Source: Lachnospiraceae bacterium (lineage in GTDB: Bacteria > Bacillota > Clostridia > Lachnospirales > Lachnospiraceae). Taken from it: a stretch of DNA of 64,000 nt. Shown here piece after piece: positions 8,028 to 16,623 of this stretch. The stretch covers positions 186,001-250,000 of the forward strand of contig CAJTFL010000005.1 of assembly GCA_910575565.1 (NCBI GenBank). Reading direction: 5' to 3'. The notes beneath the pieces were generated by a model that saw only the letters and a list, made by a program, of their open reading frames with translations, had not been told where the DNA came from and did no database searches. Position 1 is the stretch's first letter. Each line of letters opens with the position of its first letter. Both the position numbers and the translations under genes were made by a program.

Positions 8028-9140
8028 ATGGCAAGGGATGATTATAAAAGAATTTTAAAACGCCGGGTTGGGCAGATTGAGGAAGAGCTGGATCCGGAGC
8101 TTGGCATCCGGGAGAATATGGTGAATGCCTATTTAAAAAGCTTCCCGAAAAAAAGCAGGGAGGAAGCGGAGCAGACGGCGGATAAGCTTTTAAAGGGGAT
8201 ACTGGATTTTCAGGATAACCTAGCGGCATACCAGCAGGAAGGCCTGGAAGGGATTTTGCAGGCTGTGGACAGTGCCATGGAAGGGAAGTCAGACAGCGAG
8301 AAGTATGCGTTATGCTTAAATATGATCGTGGCCGTAAAATCCATGGATCAGAAGCTTTTGGAAACGCTTTTTGGCAGTGAGCGGTTCCAGGCGGACACCA
8401 CCTTTGAGGAGCTTAAGGGAGCGGAAATTGGCAGCGATGTGCAGATCACTGAAGGGATGCTTGGAGAAGCCAGGGAGGAGCTGAAAAAAGCCCTGGAAAG
8501 TTCCGCCATTACCTTAAACGATATTGAAACCTTAAGCCGCATCCCCCAGGATCAGCTGGAAGGCTACGCCCGGGATTTTGCCATAGGCAGCTGGTCCTAT
8601 GAAGAGCGGAAGGCGTACCTGGCTCTGGCGGCGTATATGGCTTATGAGGACGGCGAGCTGTCCCTTCAGGAGGAGACGGACCCTTACAGCTGGGCTGTCG
8701 TGATGGCCGCCGCGGTAGAGACGGAGAAGACGGTAAAGGATGCCAGCCTGGGGCGGATCACCTGGGAGAGGGCCAGCCAGATCTTAAAGGGCATCGGAAT
8801 GGTGCTTTTAGCCATGGGGATGATGTATATTATCTGGGTCGCTTCCGGCGCGCTGATTGCGGCTATCGGCATGGCGGCAGGGATCTTAAATCAGCTGATC
8901 GTCAGCGCCGTGGGGCTGTGGATCGTCCTGGGGATGATGGATACCTTCGAGGAGCCCCTTAAATGGTTCGGCGCAGGCTTTGACCGGGTTAAAGAATTTT
9001 TGGAAAACCACTATGAGCCGGTGAAAGAAGGGATCTTTTCCGCTTTTCGCTTCGTGCGGGATAAGGTGGCGGCAGGCTATGGGTTTGTGAAAGCAGGCGC
9101 AAAGAATTTGGTTTCCCGCTGGCAGACATTAGAAACGTGA
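8028..9140 (+). CDS. Two-TM membrane protein of the Hsp70 cluster
   Basis: A 370-aa protein starting at the ATG with AAGGAGG 8 nt upstream; a TTG at 8004 is less likely. Residues 1-250 are soluble and mainly helical, with a segment SYEERKAYLALAAYMAYEDG that resembles a helical tellurite-resistance-TerB-like hairpin only loosely. Residues about 258-308 form two membrane helices (MVLLAMGMMYIIWVASGALI and a second after AAGILNQ). A basic amphipathic tail follows. It is transcribed from its own regulated promoter. No family is recognised. Same strand and proximity tie it to the Hsp70-like cluster, but this link is inference. Confidence 0.65.
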   Translation: MARDDYKRILKRRVGQIEEELDPELGIRENMVNAYLKSFPKKSREEAEQTADKLLKGILDFQDNLAAYQQEGLEGILQAVDSAMEGKSDSEKYALCLNMIVAVKSMDQKLLETLFGSERFQADTTFEELKGAEIGSDVQITEGMLGEAREELKKALESSAITLNDIETLSRIPQDQLEGYARDFAIGSWSYEERKAYLALAAYMAYEDGELSLQEETDPYSWAVVMAAAVETEKTVKDASLGRITWERASQILKGIGMVLLAMGMMYIIWVASGALIAAIGMAAGILNQLIVSAVGLWIVLGMMDTFEEPLKWFGAGFDRVKEFLENHYEPVKEGIFSAFRFVRDKVAAGYGFVKAGAKNLVSRWQTLET

Positions 9141-9201
9141 TATCGTGAACGACGGATTGTTTTCCGTCTGCGATAAGTAAGCCCCGATTCGCGGCGGACG
9201 G

Positions 9202-9230
9202 TTGAAATTTTGGCAAAAATCGGATATACT
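9202..9230 (+). promoter_or_regulatory. Sigma-A promoter of malQ
   Basis: TTGAAA at 9202-9207, 17 bp spacer, TATACT at 9225-9230, 33 nt before the malQ start codon. Confidence 0.65.
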
Positions 9231-9262
9231 TTAACCAGTTGAATCTTAAGGAGGTTAAGTTT

Positions 9263-10756
9263 ATGAGAGCTTGCGGAATGCTGCTCCCGGTTTCCAGCCT
9301 GCCATCGCCTTACGGAATCGGGGCTTTCTCAAAAGAAGCGTATGAATTTGTGGACACATTAAAAAGTGCGGGGCAAAGCTACTGGCAGATCCTGCCGTTA
9401 GGGCCTACGGGCCACGGAGATTCGCCTTACCAGTCTTTTTCTTCCTTTGCGGGGAATCCGTATTTTATCGATCTGGATGCCTTAATCCGGGAAGGGCTGC
9501 TGAAAAAGGAAGAATGCCTTGAGGCAGATTTTGGGGGGAGTAAGCGGTATATTTCTTATGATAAGATTTACCTTTCCCGTTATCCCCTTCTCAGGAAAGC
9601 CTTTGAGCGGTGGATGGAAAAAAATGGGGAGAAAAAGGCGGAAGAGATTTTTGAAAAGGCTCTGCTCCAGGAGACAAAGGAATACTGCTTCTACATGGCC
9701 GTGAAAAATTCCTTTGAAGGCAAGTCCTGGACGGAATGGGACGAAGAAATCAAGCTGCGCAGACCCCAGGCGGTGGAGCAGTACCGGCAAAAGCTGAAGC
9801 CAGAGATTATGTTTTACCAGTTTATGCAGTATAAATTCCAGGAGCAGTGGGAAGAGCTGAGAAAGTACGCAAATAAGCAGGGGATTAAGATTATCGGGGA
9901 TATCCCTATCTATGTGGCTTTTGACGGGGCGGATGCCTGGGCAAACCCGGAGCTGTTCCAGTTTGATGAGGAACATATGCCCTCGGCGGTGGCGGGCTGC
10001 CCGCCGGACGGATTTTCCGCCACAGGTCAGCTTTGGGGGAATCCCCTTTACCGGTGGGATTACCACCAAAAGACAGGCTATGCCTGGTGGATGAAGCGGA
10101 TGGAATACAGCTTCCGCCTTTACGACGTGGTGCGGGTGGATCATTTCCGGGGCTTTGATGAATACTATTCCATTCCTTTTGGCCATAAGACGGCGGAAAA
10201 AGGCCGCTGGGAGAAAGGGCCGGGGATTGAGATTTTCCGAAAGATGGAGGAGCATTTTGGAAAGAAGCCCCTTCCCATTATCGCGGAGGATCTGGGCTTT
10301 CTTACCCCCAGCGTGCTGAAGCTGGTGGAGGATACGGGGTTCCCGGGGATGAAGGTTTTGGAATTTGCCTTTGATTCCAGCGGCGAGAGCATTTATCTGC
10401 CCCACAATTACCCGAAGAACTGTGTGGTGTATACGGGAACCCACGATAACGATACCCTGAAAGGCTGGTTTAGGAAGATGCCGGAGCAGGATAAGCTGCT
10501 GGCTTTGGAATACATGAATGGCAGGCATGGGGAAGGCCCCTGGGTAAACTGGGATTTTATCCGCCTGGCTTTAGCCAGCGTAGCTGATTTGGCCATTATC
10601 CCAGTGCAGGATTATATCGGCCTGGGCAGTGAAGCCAGGCTGAACGAGCCGTCCACCTTGGGGAATAACTGGAAATGGAGGCTAAAGGATGGTGAGCTGA
10701 CCCATGAGATCTGCCATAAAGCCCGGCGGATGGCCAGGCTCTATGGGCGGTATTAG
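9263..10756 (+). CDS. malQ: 4-alpha-glucanotransferase (amylomaltase, GH77)
   Basis: A 497-aa cytosolic enzyme that moves maltosyl or longer glucan units between alpha-1,4-glucans, releasing glucose during maltodextrin or glycogen use. The N-terminus GMLLPVSSLPSPYGIG is typical of the family. Catalytic signatures are visible: VRVDHFRGF (nucleophile Asp), IIAEDLGFLTPSV (acid/base Glu) and YTGTHDNDT (third carboxylate). Length is standard for bacterial MalQ. The ATG at 9263 has AAGGAGG 8 nt upstream, so the longer TTG frame from 9239 is rejected because it starts within the ribosome site region. The gene stands alone with its own promoter; no other glycogen genes are in the window. Confidence 0.95.
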   Translation: MRACGMLLPVSSLPSPYGIGAFSKEAYEFVDTLKSAGQSYWQILPLGPTGHGDSPYQSFSSFAGNPYFIDLDALIREGLLKKEECLEADFGGSKRYISYDKIYLSRYPLLRKAFERWMEKNGEKKAEEIFEKALLQETKEYCFYMAVKNSFEGKSWTEWDEEIKLRRPQAVEQYRQKLKPEIMFYQFMQYKFQEQWEELRKYANKQGIKIIGDIPIYVAFDGADAWANPELFQFDEEHMPSAVAGCPPDGFSATGQLWGNPLYRWDYHQKTGYAWWMKRMEYSFRLYDVVRVDHFRGFDEYYSIPFGHKTAEKGRWEKGPGIEIFRKMEEHFGKKPLPIIAEDLGFLTPSVLKLVEDTGFPGMKVLEFAFDSSGESIYLPHNYPKNCVVYTGTHDNDTLKGWFRKMPEQDKLLALEYMNGRHGEGPWVNWDFIRLALASVADLAIIPVQDYIGLGSEARLNEPSTLGNNWKWRLKDGELTHEICHKARRMARLYGRY

Positions 10757-10789
10757 CAGGCGGCGCAGCGCGTTAAGGGAAAGGGGCGG

Positions 10790-11737
10790 CTACGGCGCGG
10801 TAGTGTCAATGTAGATGGTGGCTCCGCCGGTTTGGGCAGGGGATGAGGCTGCTTTTTCTCCGCCAGTTTGGGCCGGAGACGTGGCGGCTTGTCCTCCGCC
10901 GGTTTGGGTCGGAGACGTGGCGGCTTGTCCTCCGCCGGTCTGGGCCGGAGACGTGGCGGTTTGTCCTCCGCCAGTTTGGGCAGGAAATGTGGCGGCGTCC
11001 CCTCCGCTGTCCGGCGGATTTTGGGCTGTTTCCCCCGGGAGGGCAGAGGCGGCAGTGCCGTCTGGATTTAAAACTTCCATATGGGTGCTGAAGGTGGCCT
11101 GCATCCCATTCCCAGCCAGATCCTGGGCATGGATGATAAGGGATTCTTCTCCTATGGGGAAGGTGAAGGAGCCGGTCTGGCGATCCATGGAAAGGGGGGC
11201 GATGGGCTCTCCGGCGGGGTTAGTGGCATGGACAGACAGATAGTCCAGCCCGGATTGGCTGTCCATCAGGGTCAAAGTCAGTATCCCGTCCTGGATGGAA
11301 TATTGGTCGCTTACGGAGGGCGCAGTATCGTCCAAGATATTTACGTGCTCATACTGTACGGCAGTCATCCCGTTTACCAGCTTGGCATAGACTTCAATCA
11401 CTCCGTTCTTGGAGATTTCCGCGGTGTAGCGGTTTCCCTTCTCGCGGGTAAGCTCTAGAGGGGAACCTTCCTGGGCGGAGGCTAATTCTTTAATGGGGAG
11501 AAGGGCGTTTACGGTAATGGAAGCTTGAGCCGTCTTGTAGGCTTTGGGGTTGGATACCTGGACGGTGATATGGGGCTTGGCTGCCACCAGCAAAAATAAG
11601 ATCCCATTTACGATAATAAAGGGAAGGATATAAAACAGCAGCAGATCCATTTTCTCGCTGTGGGGTTTTGGCCTGGGACGCCTGCTTCTGCGGCTGCCTG
11701 GATTGGCGTGAGGATCACGCTCGTAGATTCGTTCCAT
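10790..11737 (-). CDS. Membrane-anchored Ig-like surface protein with 12-aa repeats
   Basis: A 315-aa protein; the start ATG has AGGAG upstream. Residues 1-30 are basic and Arg/Pro-rich (cytosolic), followed by one membrane helix (LLFYILPFIIVNGILFLLVA). The outside part has two beta-rich stretches; ILDDTAPSVSDQYSIQDG and VHATNPAGEPIAPL resemble Ig-like or bacterial cadherin-like surface modules. The C-terminal ~65 residues are five copies of a 12-residue repeat (TGGGQAATSPAQ). A type II membrane topology with an extended outer tail fits. It is divergent from the HD-domain gene. Specific function unknown. Confidence 0.7.
   Translation of the reverse strand: MERIYERDPHANPGSRRSRRPRPKPHSEKMDLLLFYILPFIIVNGILFLLVAAKPHITVQVSNPKAYKTAQASITVNALLPIKELASAQEGSPLELTREKGNRYTAEISKNGVIEVYAKLVNGMTAVQYEHVNILDDTAPSVSDQYSIQDGILTLTLMDSQSGLDYLSVHATNPAGEPIAPLSMDRQTGSFTFPIGEESLIIHAQDLAGNGMQATFSTHMEVLNPDGTAASALPGETAQNPPDSGGDAATFPAQTGGGQTATSPAQTGGGQAATSPTQTGGGQAATSPAQTGGEKAASSPAQTGGATIYIDTTAP
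10813..11000. repeat. 36-bp tandem repeat in the Ig-like protein tail
   Basis: About five units of 36 bp encoding TGGGQAATSPAQ on the minus strand, with a few substitutions between units. The copy number probably varies between strains by slippage. Confidence 0.85.
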
Positions 11738-11777
11738 AAAATTTCTCCTGTTCCCGGCTTGCATAAACCGTAACCAT

Positions 11778-11806
11778 AGCATAGCAGAAATCAAAGAATG
11801 TTACAA
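11778..11806 (-). promoter_or_regulatory. Promoter of the Ig-like protein gene
   Basis: On the minus strand, TTGTAA (11801-11806), 17 bp, TATGCT (11778-11783), 41 nt before the start codon. Confidence 0.55.
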
Positions 11807-11813
11807 GTTTAAC

Positions 11814-11842
11814 TTCTACATTTGCTGGGAATATGTTATGAT
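11814..11842 (+). promoter_or_regulatory. Promoter of the HD-domain gene
   Basis: TTCTAC at 11814-11819, 17 bp, TATGAT at 11837-11842; back to back with the minus-strand promoter. Confidence 0.5.
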
Positions 11843-11878
11843 GTTGTTAGTAATGTAGTGCACAGAACGGAGGAAAAC

Positions 11879-12448
11879 ATGATAGTGAAAAAGGCAGTGG
11901 CATTTGCGGAGCGTGCGCACAGGGGGGCAGTGCGCAAGGGAACAGGCATTCCGTATATCACCCATCCTATGGACACGGCGGTGATTATGGCTACCATGAC
12001 GGAAGATAAGGAGCTGATTGCGGCTGCCATCCTTCATGATGTGGTAGAAGATGCGGGGGTGACGGAGCAGGAGCTTAAATGCCAGTTTGGCCTTAGGGTA
12101 GCGGAATTGGTCATGGCGGAAACGGAGGATAAGTCCCGTTCCTGGCTGGAGAGGAAGTCCGCCACCATCAATCACTTAAAGACGGCGTCCCGGGAGGAAA
12201 AGCTTTTGGTCCTGGCGGATAAGCTAAGCAATATCCGAAGTACGGCCAGGGATTATCTGCTGGTGGGGGAAAGCTTTTGGGAGCGGTTTAACGAAAAGAA
12301 AAAGTCCTGCCACTGCTGGTATTATGAAGGGGTGGCCGAAGGGCTGAAGGACTTAAAGGAGTATCCCCAATATCAGGAGTATGTGGAGCTTTGCCGATTG
12401 GTGTTCCATGGGCAGGAGCTGTTTTTGGGGGATGAAGGGCTGCGGTAG
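11879..12448 (+). CDS. Stand-alone HD phosphohydrolase, small alarmone hydrolase type
   Basis: A 189-aa protein; CGGAGG lies 5 nt before the ATG. The sequence has the RelA/SpoT-type HD hydrolase layout: AFAERAHRGAVRKGTGIPY, then YITHPMDTAVI, the HD signature AAILHDVVEDAGVT, and LVLADKLSNIRS. These residues bind Mn2+ and the guanosine tetraphosphate substrate in Rel enzymes. No synthetase, TGS or ACT domain follows, so this resembles Mesh1/SAH enzymes that only degrade (p)ppGpp. The second half (FWERFNEKKKSCHCWYYEGV) is also found in such small hydrolases. The likely role is stringent-response control; activity on other nucleotides is possible. Confidence 0.8.
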   Translation: MIVKKAVAFAERAHRGAVRKGTGIPYITHPMDTAVIMATMTEDKELIAAAILHDVVEDAGVTEQELKCQFGLRVAELVMAETEDKSRSWLERKSATINHLKTASREEKLLVLADKLSNIRSTARDYLLVGESFWERFNEKKKSCHCWYYEGVAEGLKDLKEYPQYQEYVELCRLVFHGQELFLGDEGLR

Positions 12449-12774
12449 CTTTGTGTTTAAGGCAATGCAGGCTTTGGAAAAATTTAACTGGAAAATTTTA
12501 GTGATTTTTCTTGAAAATCCAGGGGAAAAGGATTATAATGAAGGAAGCCGCCTTCCTGGCTGCGGGCTGTCGGTTAGGAAATGGCAAAGCAGCCGAAAGG
12601 CTGGGGCGGCGGCATACCTTATCTCCATGGCGGTATCATTCTTATATCGCTGGCCGGATAGTTGGCTTCCGGTTTGTTCTGAACCGGATAAATCCAGTGG
12701 AAACAGTACGATGATAATTGAATAGGACGAAGTGCTCCTTGGATCCGCAGCCGCGGAAAGGAGAATTAGAATTA
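12449..12774 (+). other. Long 5' leader before the surface protein
   Basis: No gene is supported. A promoter (12511-12539) lies about 235 nt before the next start codon, so the mRNA would have a long G+C-rich leader with several short complementary runs (for example around CAGCCGAAAGGCTG at 12589-12602). I could not match it to a known riboswitch. Confidence 0.4.
12511..12539 (+). promoter_or_regulatory. Promoter of the TED/LPXTG surface protein
   Basis: TTGAAA at 12511-12516, 17 bp spacer, TATAAT at 12534-12539: a near-consensus sigma-A site. Confidence 0.7.
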
Positions 12775-15700
12775 ATGGGACAGGAAAGGAAGAGAAGGAA
12801 GCTGGCCAAAAAGGCTGCAGCCTTGTTTTTGGCGGCGTTAACGTTTATGTCTTCCATCGCCGGGATTCCGGGAGGCGCAAGAGCCGATGAAGCCGGTTTT
12901 ACGGTTGAAAGGTTGGAAGAGAGGCATATGCTTGCGGATGTGGATTTTCCGTTTTTTCATTCCCGGATGGCCAGCGGGATTTATTATTGGATGAAATCTG
13001 ACGGGACTCCCGTTTTCTGCGTCCAGAAAACGGCGGTGATGACCGATGGGTTTGAGGGGAAGGAAGAACCGGAGCCTATAGGGGAGTGTGGGTATTTTAC
13101 CACGGAACAGTATGAGATGGCCTCCATCGTCCTGCAGTGCTGCGGGCTGAAAAAGGGGGACGGGACAATCCTGGAGCCTGGGGCTTATTTGGCCGGGCAG
13201 GCGGCCATATGGGGCATCCAGTCGAAATATTGGACGGGGACAGAGAAACTGAAGGAAGAGATGGAAGTCCTCTACCAGCACGTAAAGCCGCAGTGGCATG
13301 GCCTGACTAGGGAGGAAATTGTGGTTCAGGCCAGAGCGATGATGGAGCCGATCTGCCAGGCCCTGGATGATTATTATGGGGATGACAGCCCATATATCCC
13401 GGCATTTGCCTCCAAGTACCCGGAAAAAGCACCAATCCATCAAGCGCAGTGGCAGGAGGACGGAAGCTGCGGCATCACGTTTTCCCTGGGGGATAAGGCG
13501 GAAGCGGTAAAGGATTTTACTTACCAGCTTCCAGCGGGCTGGAGCTTTTCGTGGGAGGGGGATCAGGTTACGTTTCGCTGCCAGGAGCCCGTGCCGGGGC
13601 TGGCTTCCTTTACCGGGACAGCCCCAAGGGATTCGCGGCTTGACGGGGCGATGCCCATCGGCTTAATCTATATCGTGTCTATCCCTAAAGCTGCGTTTTT
13701 GCAGCATTTGGCGTCTTATGTGGAAATGACCGCGCCTTGGATCTGTTATTTTCGGCTTTCCGTGCCGGAAAAGCCGGAGGAGGGAAGCTGGTATCTCCCT
13801 AAGGTTCAGCTTTACCGCCATCAGGAAACCTTTAAGGCTCAGTATAGGATAGAGTTGGAAAAGCGTGACGGGGATACAGGGGCGGTGCTTCCGGGAGTGG
13901 AATTTAAGGTATTGGAATATTTTAACGAAGGTCAGCTGGAAGGCACGGTGCTGGAAAAACGGCAGTTCTCCCGCTGGGAGGGCTGGAAGAAGCGCTGCCC
14001 GGAAGAAATCACCGACTCATCCGGGCGGATTACCCATCAGGATCAGAAGGAATATCCGTTTGAAAAAACCTACTGCGGCGGCCACCCGGAGCCTGAGATT
14101 TTCTATGAGGGCAGCTCGGAAGAGTTCTTAAGCCAGCTGGAGGCGGAAGCGTGGCAGGCCTGGGAAGAGTCTGTAGAGGCTTGCAGCCAGCTTTGCGATT
14201 TCCATGGGGCTGACGGAAGCGGCCGGGAAATGGCCAGGGAAGAGCGGGACTTGGCCTATGACCAGTTCATCCATTTGGTATATGGGTATACCCTTAAGGA
14301 GACGAAGCCCTTGGAGGGGTATTATCCCTTGGGGGAGGATCCAAAGGGGAAACCCATAGGGAAGGTATTTTGCCAGTCCCTCCAGGCGGGAGGGCAGTTT
14401 AAAGAAAATCTAAACCAGACCGGGGAGGGGCAGGAGTGGGATGAGCTGCGGCTCGGATTAAGTTTGTCAGGCCAGTTGGGTCAGTCAAGTCGGCTAAGCC
14501 AGTCAAGCCAGTTAGGCCAGTCAAGTCGGCTAAGTCAGTCAAGTTTGCCGAGTTTGCCAATTCTGCCGGGGCGGTCAGAAAAGCCGGTATGCCAGGTGAT
14601 GGCGGCAAGCAGGGGCAATGCGGAGAGAGAAGATGGAAAAGAAGAGAGTGAAGAAAAAGATGGGGAATCGAAAGGCGGAGAGGAATCGGAAGATGGAGAA
14701 AAATTGAAAGACGGAGAAAATTTAAAGGGCGGGGAGAAATCGCAGGATAGAGAGGTTTGGAAAGAGATTAAAACCGGAGGCTTAAGGAAAGCGCAGAGGA
14801 AAAACTGGATTTCGCTGGAAAATATAGGAAATTTTGAACTGGCCAGTTCCAGCGAAGCCGGGAAAAAGAAAAGGGGTTTGGGGGATAGCCGCAATTTAGT
14901 TTGGCTGACCAGTGAAATTGACGCGTTAAAGCAGGATGGCGGGGAAAGCTTGGAAAATGCGCAGGTATATCAATTCCAGATAGAAAACCATAAACCGGAG
15001 ACGCCGGAGGAAACCACGCCGGAGGAAACGCCGCCGGAAGAAACCACGCCGGAGGAAACGCCGCCGGAAGAAACCACGCCGGAGGAAACGCCGCCAGAAG
15101 AAACCACGCCGGAGGAAACGCTGCCGGAAGAAACCGTTCCAAAAGAAACCATGCCGGAAGAAACGCCTCCAGAGGAACCTTCGCCGGAAGAACCGCTTCC
15201 GCCGGAGACGCCCCCTCAGGAACCGCCTTCCCCGCCTCGTACAGGTTCGCAAGGCGGTGGCGGCAGCGGACGACCCCAAGGCCCGGAAAGGATGCCTAAG
15301 ATACAGCCGGAAGAAACACAGCCGCCGATTTCCCTGCCGTCAGGAGAGGCTTCGGCGGAAGAAATTCTTAAGGTTGGATGGGTTTCAGCAAATTATGTGC
15401 CTTCCGTTTACCTTGATGAAAACGGAGTTCCCCTTTCCGCAAGAGAAGGAAAGCGCCTTAGGCTGCCAAAGACCGGGGATCCGGGAGAGGGAAACGGAGT
15501 TTGGTTTGGCCTGACAGTGGTTTCGGGGCTGCTTGCCCTATGCTGGCTGGGGAAAGGAAGGAAGAGGAAAAAAGAGAAAAAGAGCAGAGGAGCACACATC
15601 TGTCCGGTATTTCTTCCCTGGCTGCTGCCTGCTCTTTTGGCGGCGATTATTCCGCTTACGGTACAGGCAAAGGAAATCGATCCCCGCACGATAGTTCCGA

Positions 15701-16623
15701 AAGAGGCATCAGAGGAACAGGATTTGGTATTTTGCATCCCAGCCGGGGAAGGGGAAGAATTTACCCCGGATCAAAGCTACATCGATGAAGCCGGACAGGA
15801 ATATGAGCTGGTTTCCTGCCAATTAACGGTACAGGAGAAGCCGGAAAGGGAAGAAGCGGCCAGGAAGGTGTATTCCTTTGAAGGGCTGGAAGGAGAAAGC
15901 CAGGTTCCCAGGCAAATCGCCTTTCCCTTAAGGGGAGGCGAGAGGGAAAGCGAGGGGGAAGCGGGAGGAGCAGGGCAGTTGGAATTGGCACAGATTTTGG
16001 AGGTTCACCAGCATTGGGAAGACGGTTTTGCCGTTCCGGTGATTTTTTATGATTATGGGGCGGATTACTATGATTTTCAGGGCGTTCGGATACCGAAAGG
16101 CTTGGAATTAGCCTATCTTCAGCGGCAGCCCCAGCTTCTTTTAGAGGAAATCGGGTGCAGCAGTGAGCAGTACCGGATAGAAGGAATTGCCTGGGATGGG
16201 GAAAGCTATGTGGAGCAGGGGATTTCTTGCAGGAAGGCTTTGGCTTTCGGGAAAAAACTGCTTTCTGACTATGTGGCGGCATATGAGGGGGAATTGCGGT
16301 ATCCCAAGATCCAGGAAACGGTATGGGAGCTGCTTTACCGGCCGGCTGCACCGGTGATTGCCCCTTTGCCTTCGGAGCCGGGGGAAGAAGCGGTTCTGGT
16401 GATTGAGAATACTATGCCAGGCAAGGAGCAGGAAAAGGCAGAACCGAAATCTATGGAAAATATATGGGAACTTTTCCGTACATTGGCCATATATTCCGTA
16501 TCATTGGCCGTGTTTATTCCGCTGCTGGTTTATCTGATTTTGCTGCTTCGCAAAAGGAGGAATCAGGAAAAAGGGGAAAAGATGCCCCGCCGGGAATGTG
16601 TGGATAAGGGGAATGAATGGTAA
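12775..16623 (+). CDS. Thioester-domain/SpaA LPXTG surface protein fused to a second membrane protein
   Basis: A 1282-aa protein; AAAGGAGA is 10 nt before the chosen ATG. Order: signal peptide (residues about 8-36); a TED-like thioester domain with Cys82 in PVFCVQK and Gln142 in LAGQAAIWGIQ, the pair that forms the internal thioester in adhesins; a SpaA/Cna-B-like domain from about 356 (IELEKRDGDTGAVLPGVEFK); Ser/Gln and Lys/Glu-rich spacer; a Pro/Glu/Thr repeat (PEETTPEETPPEE) near residues 740-810; and a complete sortase signal, LPKTG at 897-901 plus hydrophobic stretch plus RKRKKEKK. The frame then continues for 381 residues: a second signal-like helix ending VQA, a soluble domain, and a final TM helix with basic tail. 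Sortase cleavage would split the product in two. Adhesion to host tissue is the family role. Confidence 0.8.
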   Translation: MGQERKRRKLAKKAAALFLAALTFMSSIAGIPGGARADEAGFTVERLEERHMLADVDFPFFHSRMASGIYYWMKSDGTPVFCVQKTAVMTDGFEGKEEPEPIGECGYFTTEQYEMASIVLQCCGLKKGDGTILEPGAYLAGQAAIWGIQSKYWTGTEKLKEEMEVLYQHVKPQWHGLTREEIVVQARAMMEPICQALDDYYGDDSPYIPAFASKYPEKAPIHQAQWQEDGSCGITFSLGDKAEAVKDFTYQLPAGWSFSWEGDQVTFRCQEPVPGLASFTGTAPRDSRLDGAMPIGLIYIVSIPKAAFLQHLASYVEMTAPWICYFRLSVPEKPEEGSWYLPKVQLYRHQETFKAQYRIELEKRDGDTGAVLPGVEFKVLEYFNEGQLEGTVLEKRQFSRWEGWKKRCPEEITDSSGRITHQDQKEYPFEKTYCGGHPEPEIFYEGSSEEFLSQLEAEAWQAWEESVEACSQLCDFHGADGSGREMAREERDLAYDQFIHLVYGYTLKETKPLEGYYPLGEDPKGKPIGKVFCQSLQAGGQFKENLNQTGEGQEWDELRLGLSLSGQLGQSSRLSQSSQLGQSSRLSQSSLPSLPILPGRSEKPVCQVMAASRGNAEREDGKEESEEKDGESKGGEESEDGEKLKDGENLKGGEKSQDREVWKEIKTGGLRKAQRKNWISLENIGNFELASSSEAGKKKRGLGDSRNLVWLTSEIDALKQDGGESLENAQVYQFQIENHKPETPEETTPEETPPEETTPEETPPEETTPEETPPEETTPEETLPEETVPKETMPEETPPEEPSPEEPLPPETPPQEPPSPPRTGSQGGGGSGRPQGPERMPKIQPEETQPPISLPSGEASAEEILKVGWVSANYVPSVYLDENGVPLSAREGKRLRLPKTGDPGEGNGVWFGLTVVSGLLALCWLGKGRKRKKEKKSRGAHICPVFLPWLLPALLAAIIPLTVQAKEIDPRTIVPKEASEEQDLVFCIPAGEGEEFTPDQSYIDEAGQEYELVSCQLTVQEKPEREEAARKVYSFEGLEGESQVPRQIAFPLRGGERESEGEAGGAGQLELAQILEVHQHWEDGFAVPVIFYDYGADYYDFQGVRIPKGLELAYLQRQPQLLLEEIGCSSEQYRIEGIAWDGESYVEQGISCRKALAFGKKLLSDYVAAYEGELRYPKIQETVWELLYRPAAPVIAPLPSEPGEEAVLVIENTMPGKEQEKAEPKSMENIWELFRTLAIYSVSLAVFIPLLVYLILLLRKRRNQEKGEKMPRRECVDKGNEW
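14998..15210 (+). repeat. Pro-Glu-Glu-Thr repeat region
   Basis: Tandem 12-33 nt units encoding PEETTPEETPPEE motifs, a rod-like wall-spanning stalk in the surface protein. Several units are identical at the nucleotide level. Confidence 0.85.

Noticed and set aside
9482-10528. A 348-codon open frame antisense to malQ
   Set aside because: It lies wholly inside a well-conserved gene, has no ribosome site and is a codon-bias shadow.
10813-11000. Regularly spaced short repeats considered as a CRISPR array
   Set aside because: Period is 36 bp with no variable spacers; they encode a protein repeat.
12546-12774. A GCAAAGC motif in the leader, recalling cyclic-di-GMP riboswitches
   Set aside because: The remaining conserved bases and stem order of that class are missing.
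15761-16351. A 196-codon frame antisense to the surface protein
   Set aside because: Pro/Ser-rich shadow of a Glu/Gly-rich coding strand, no start context.
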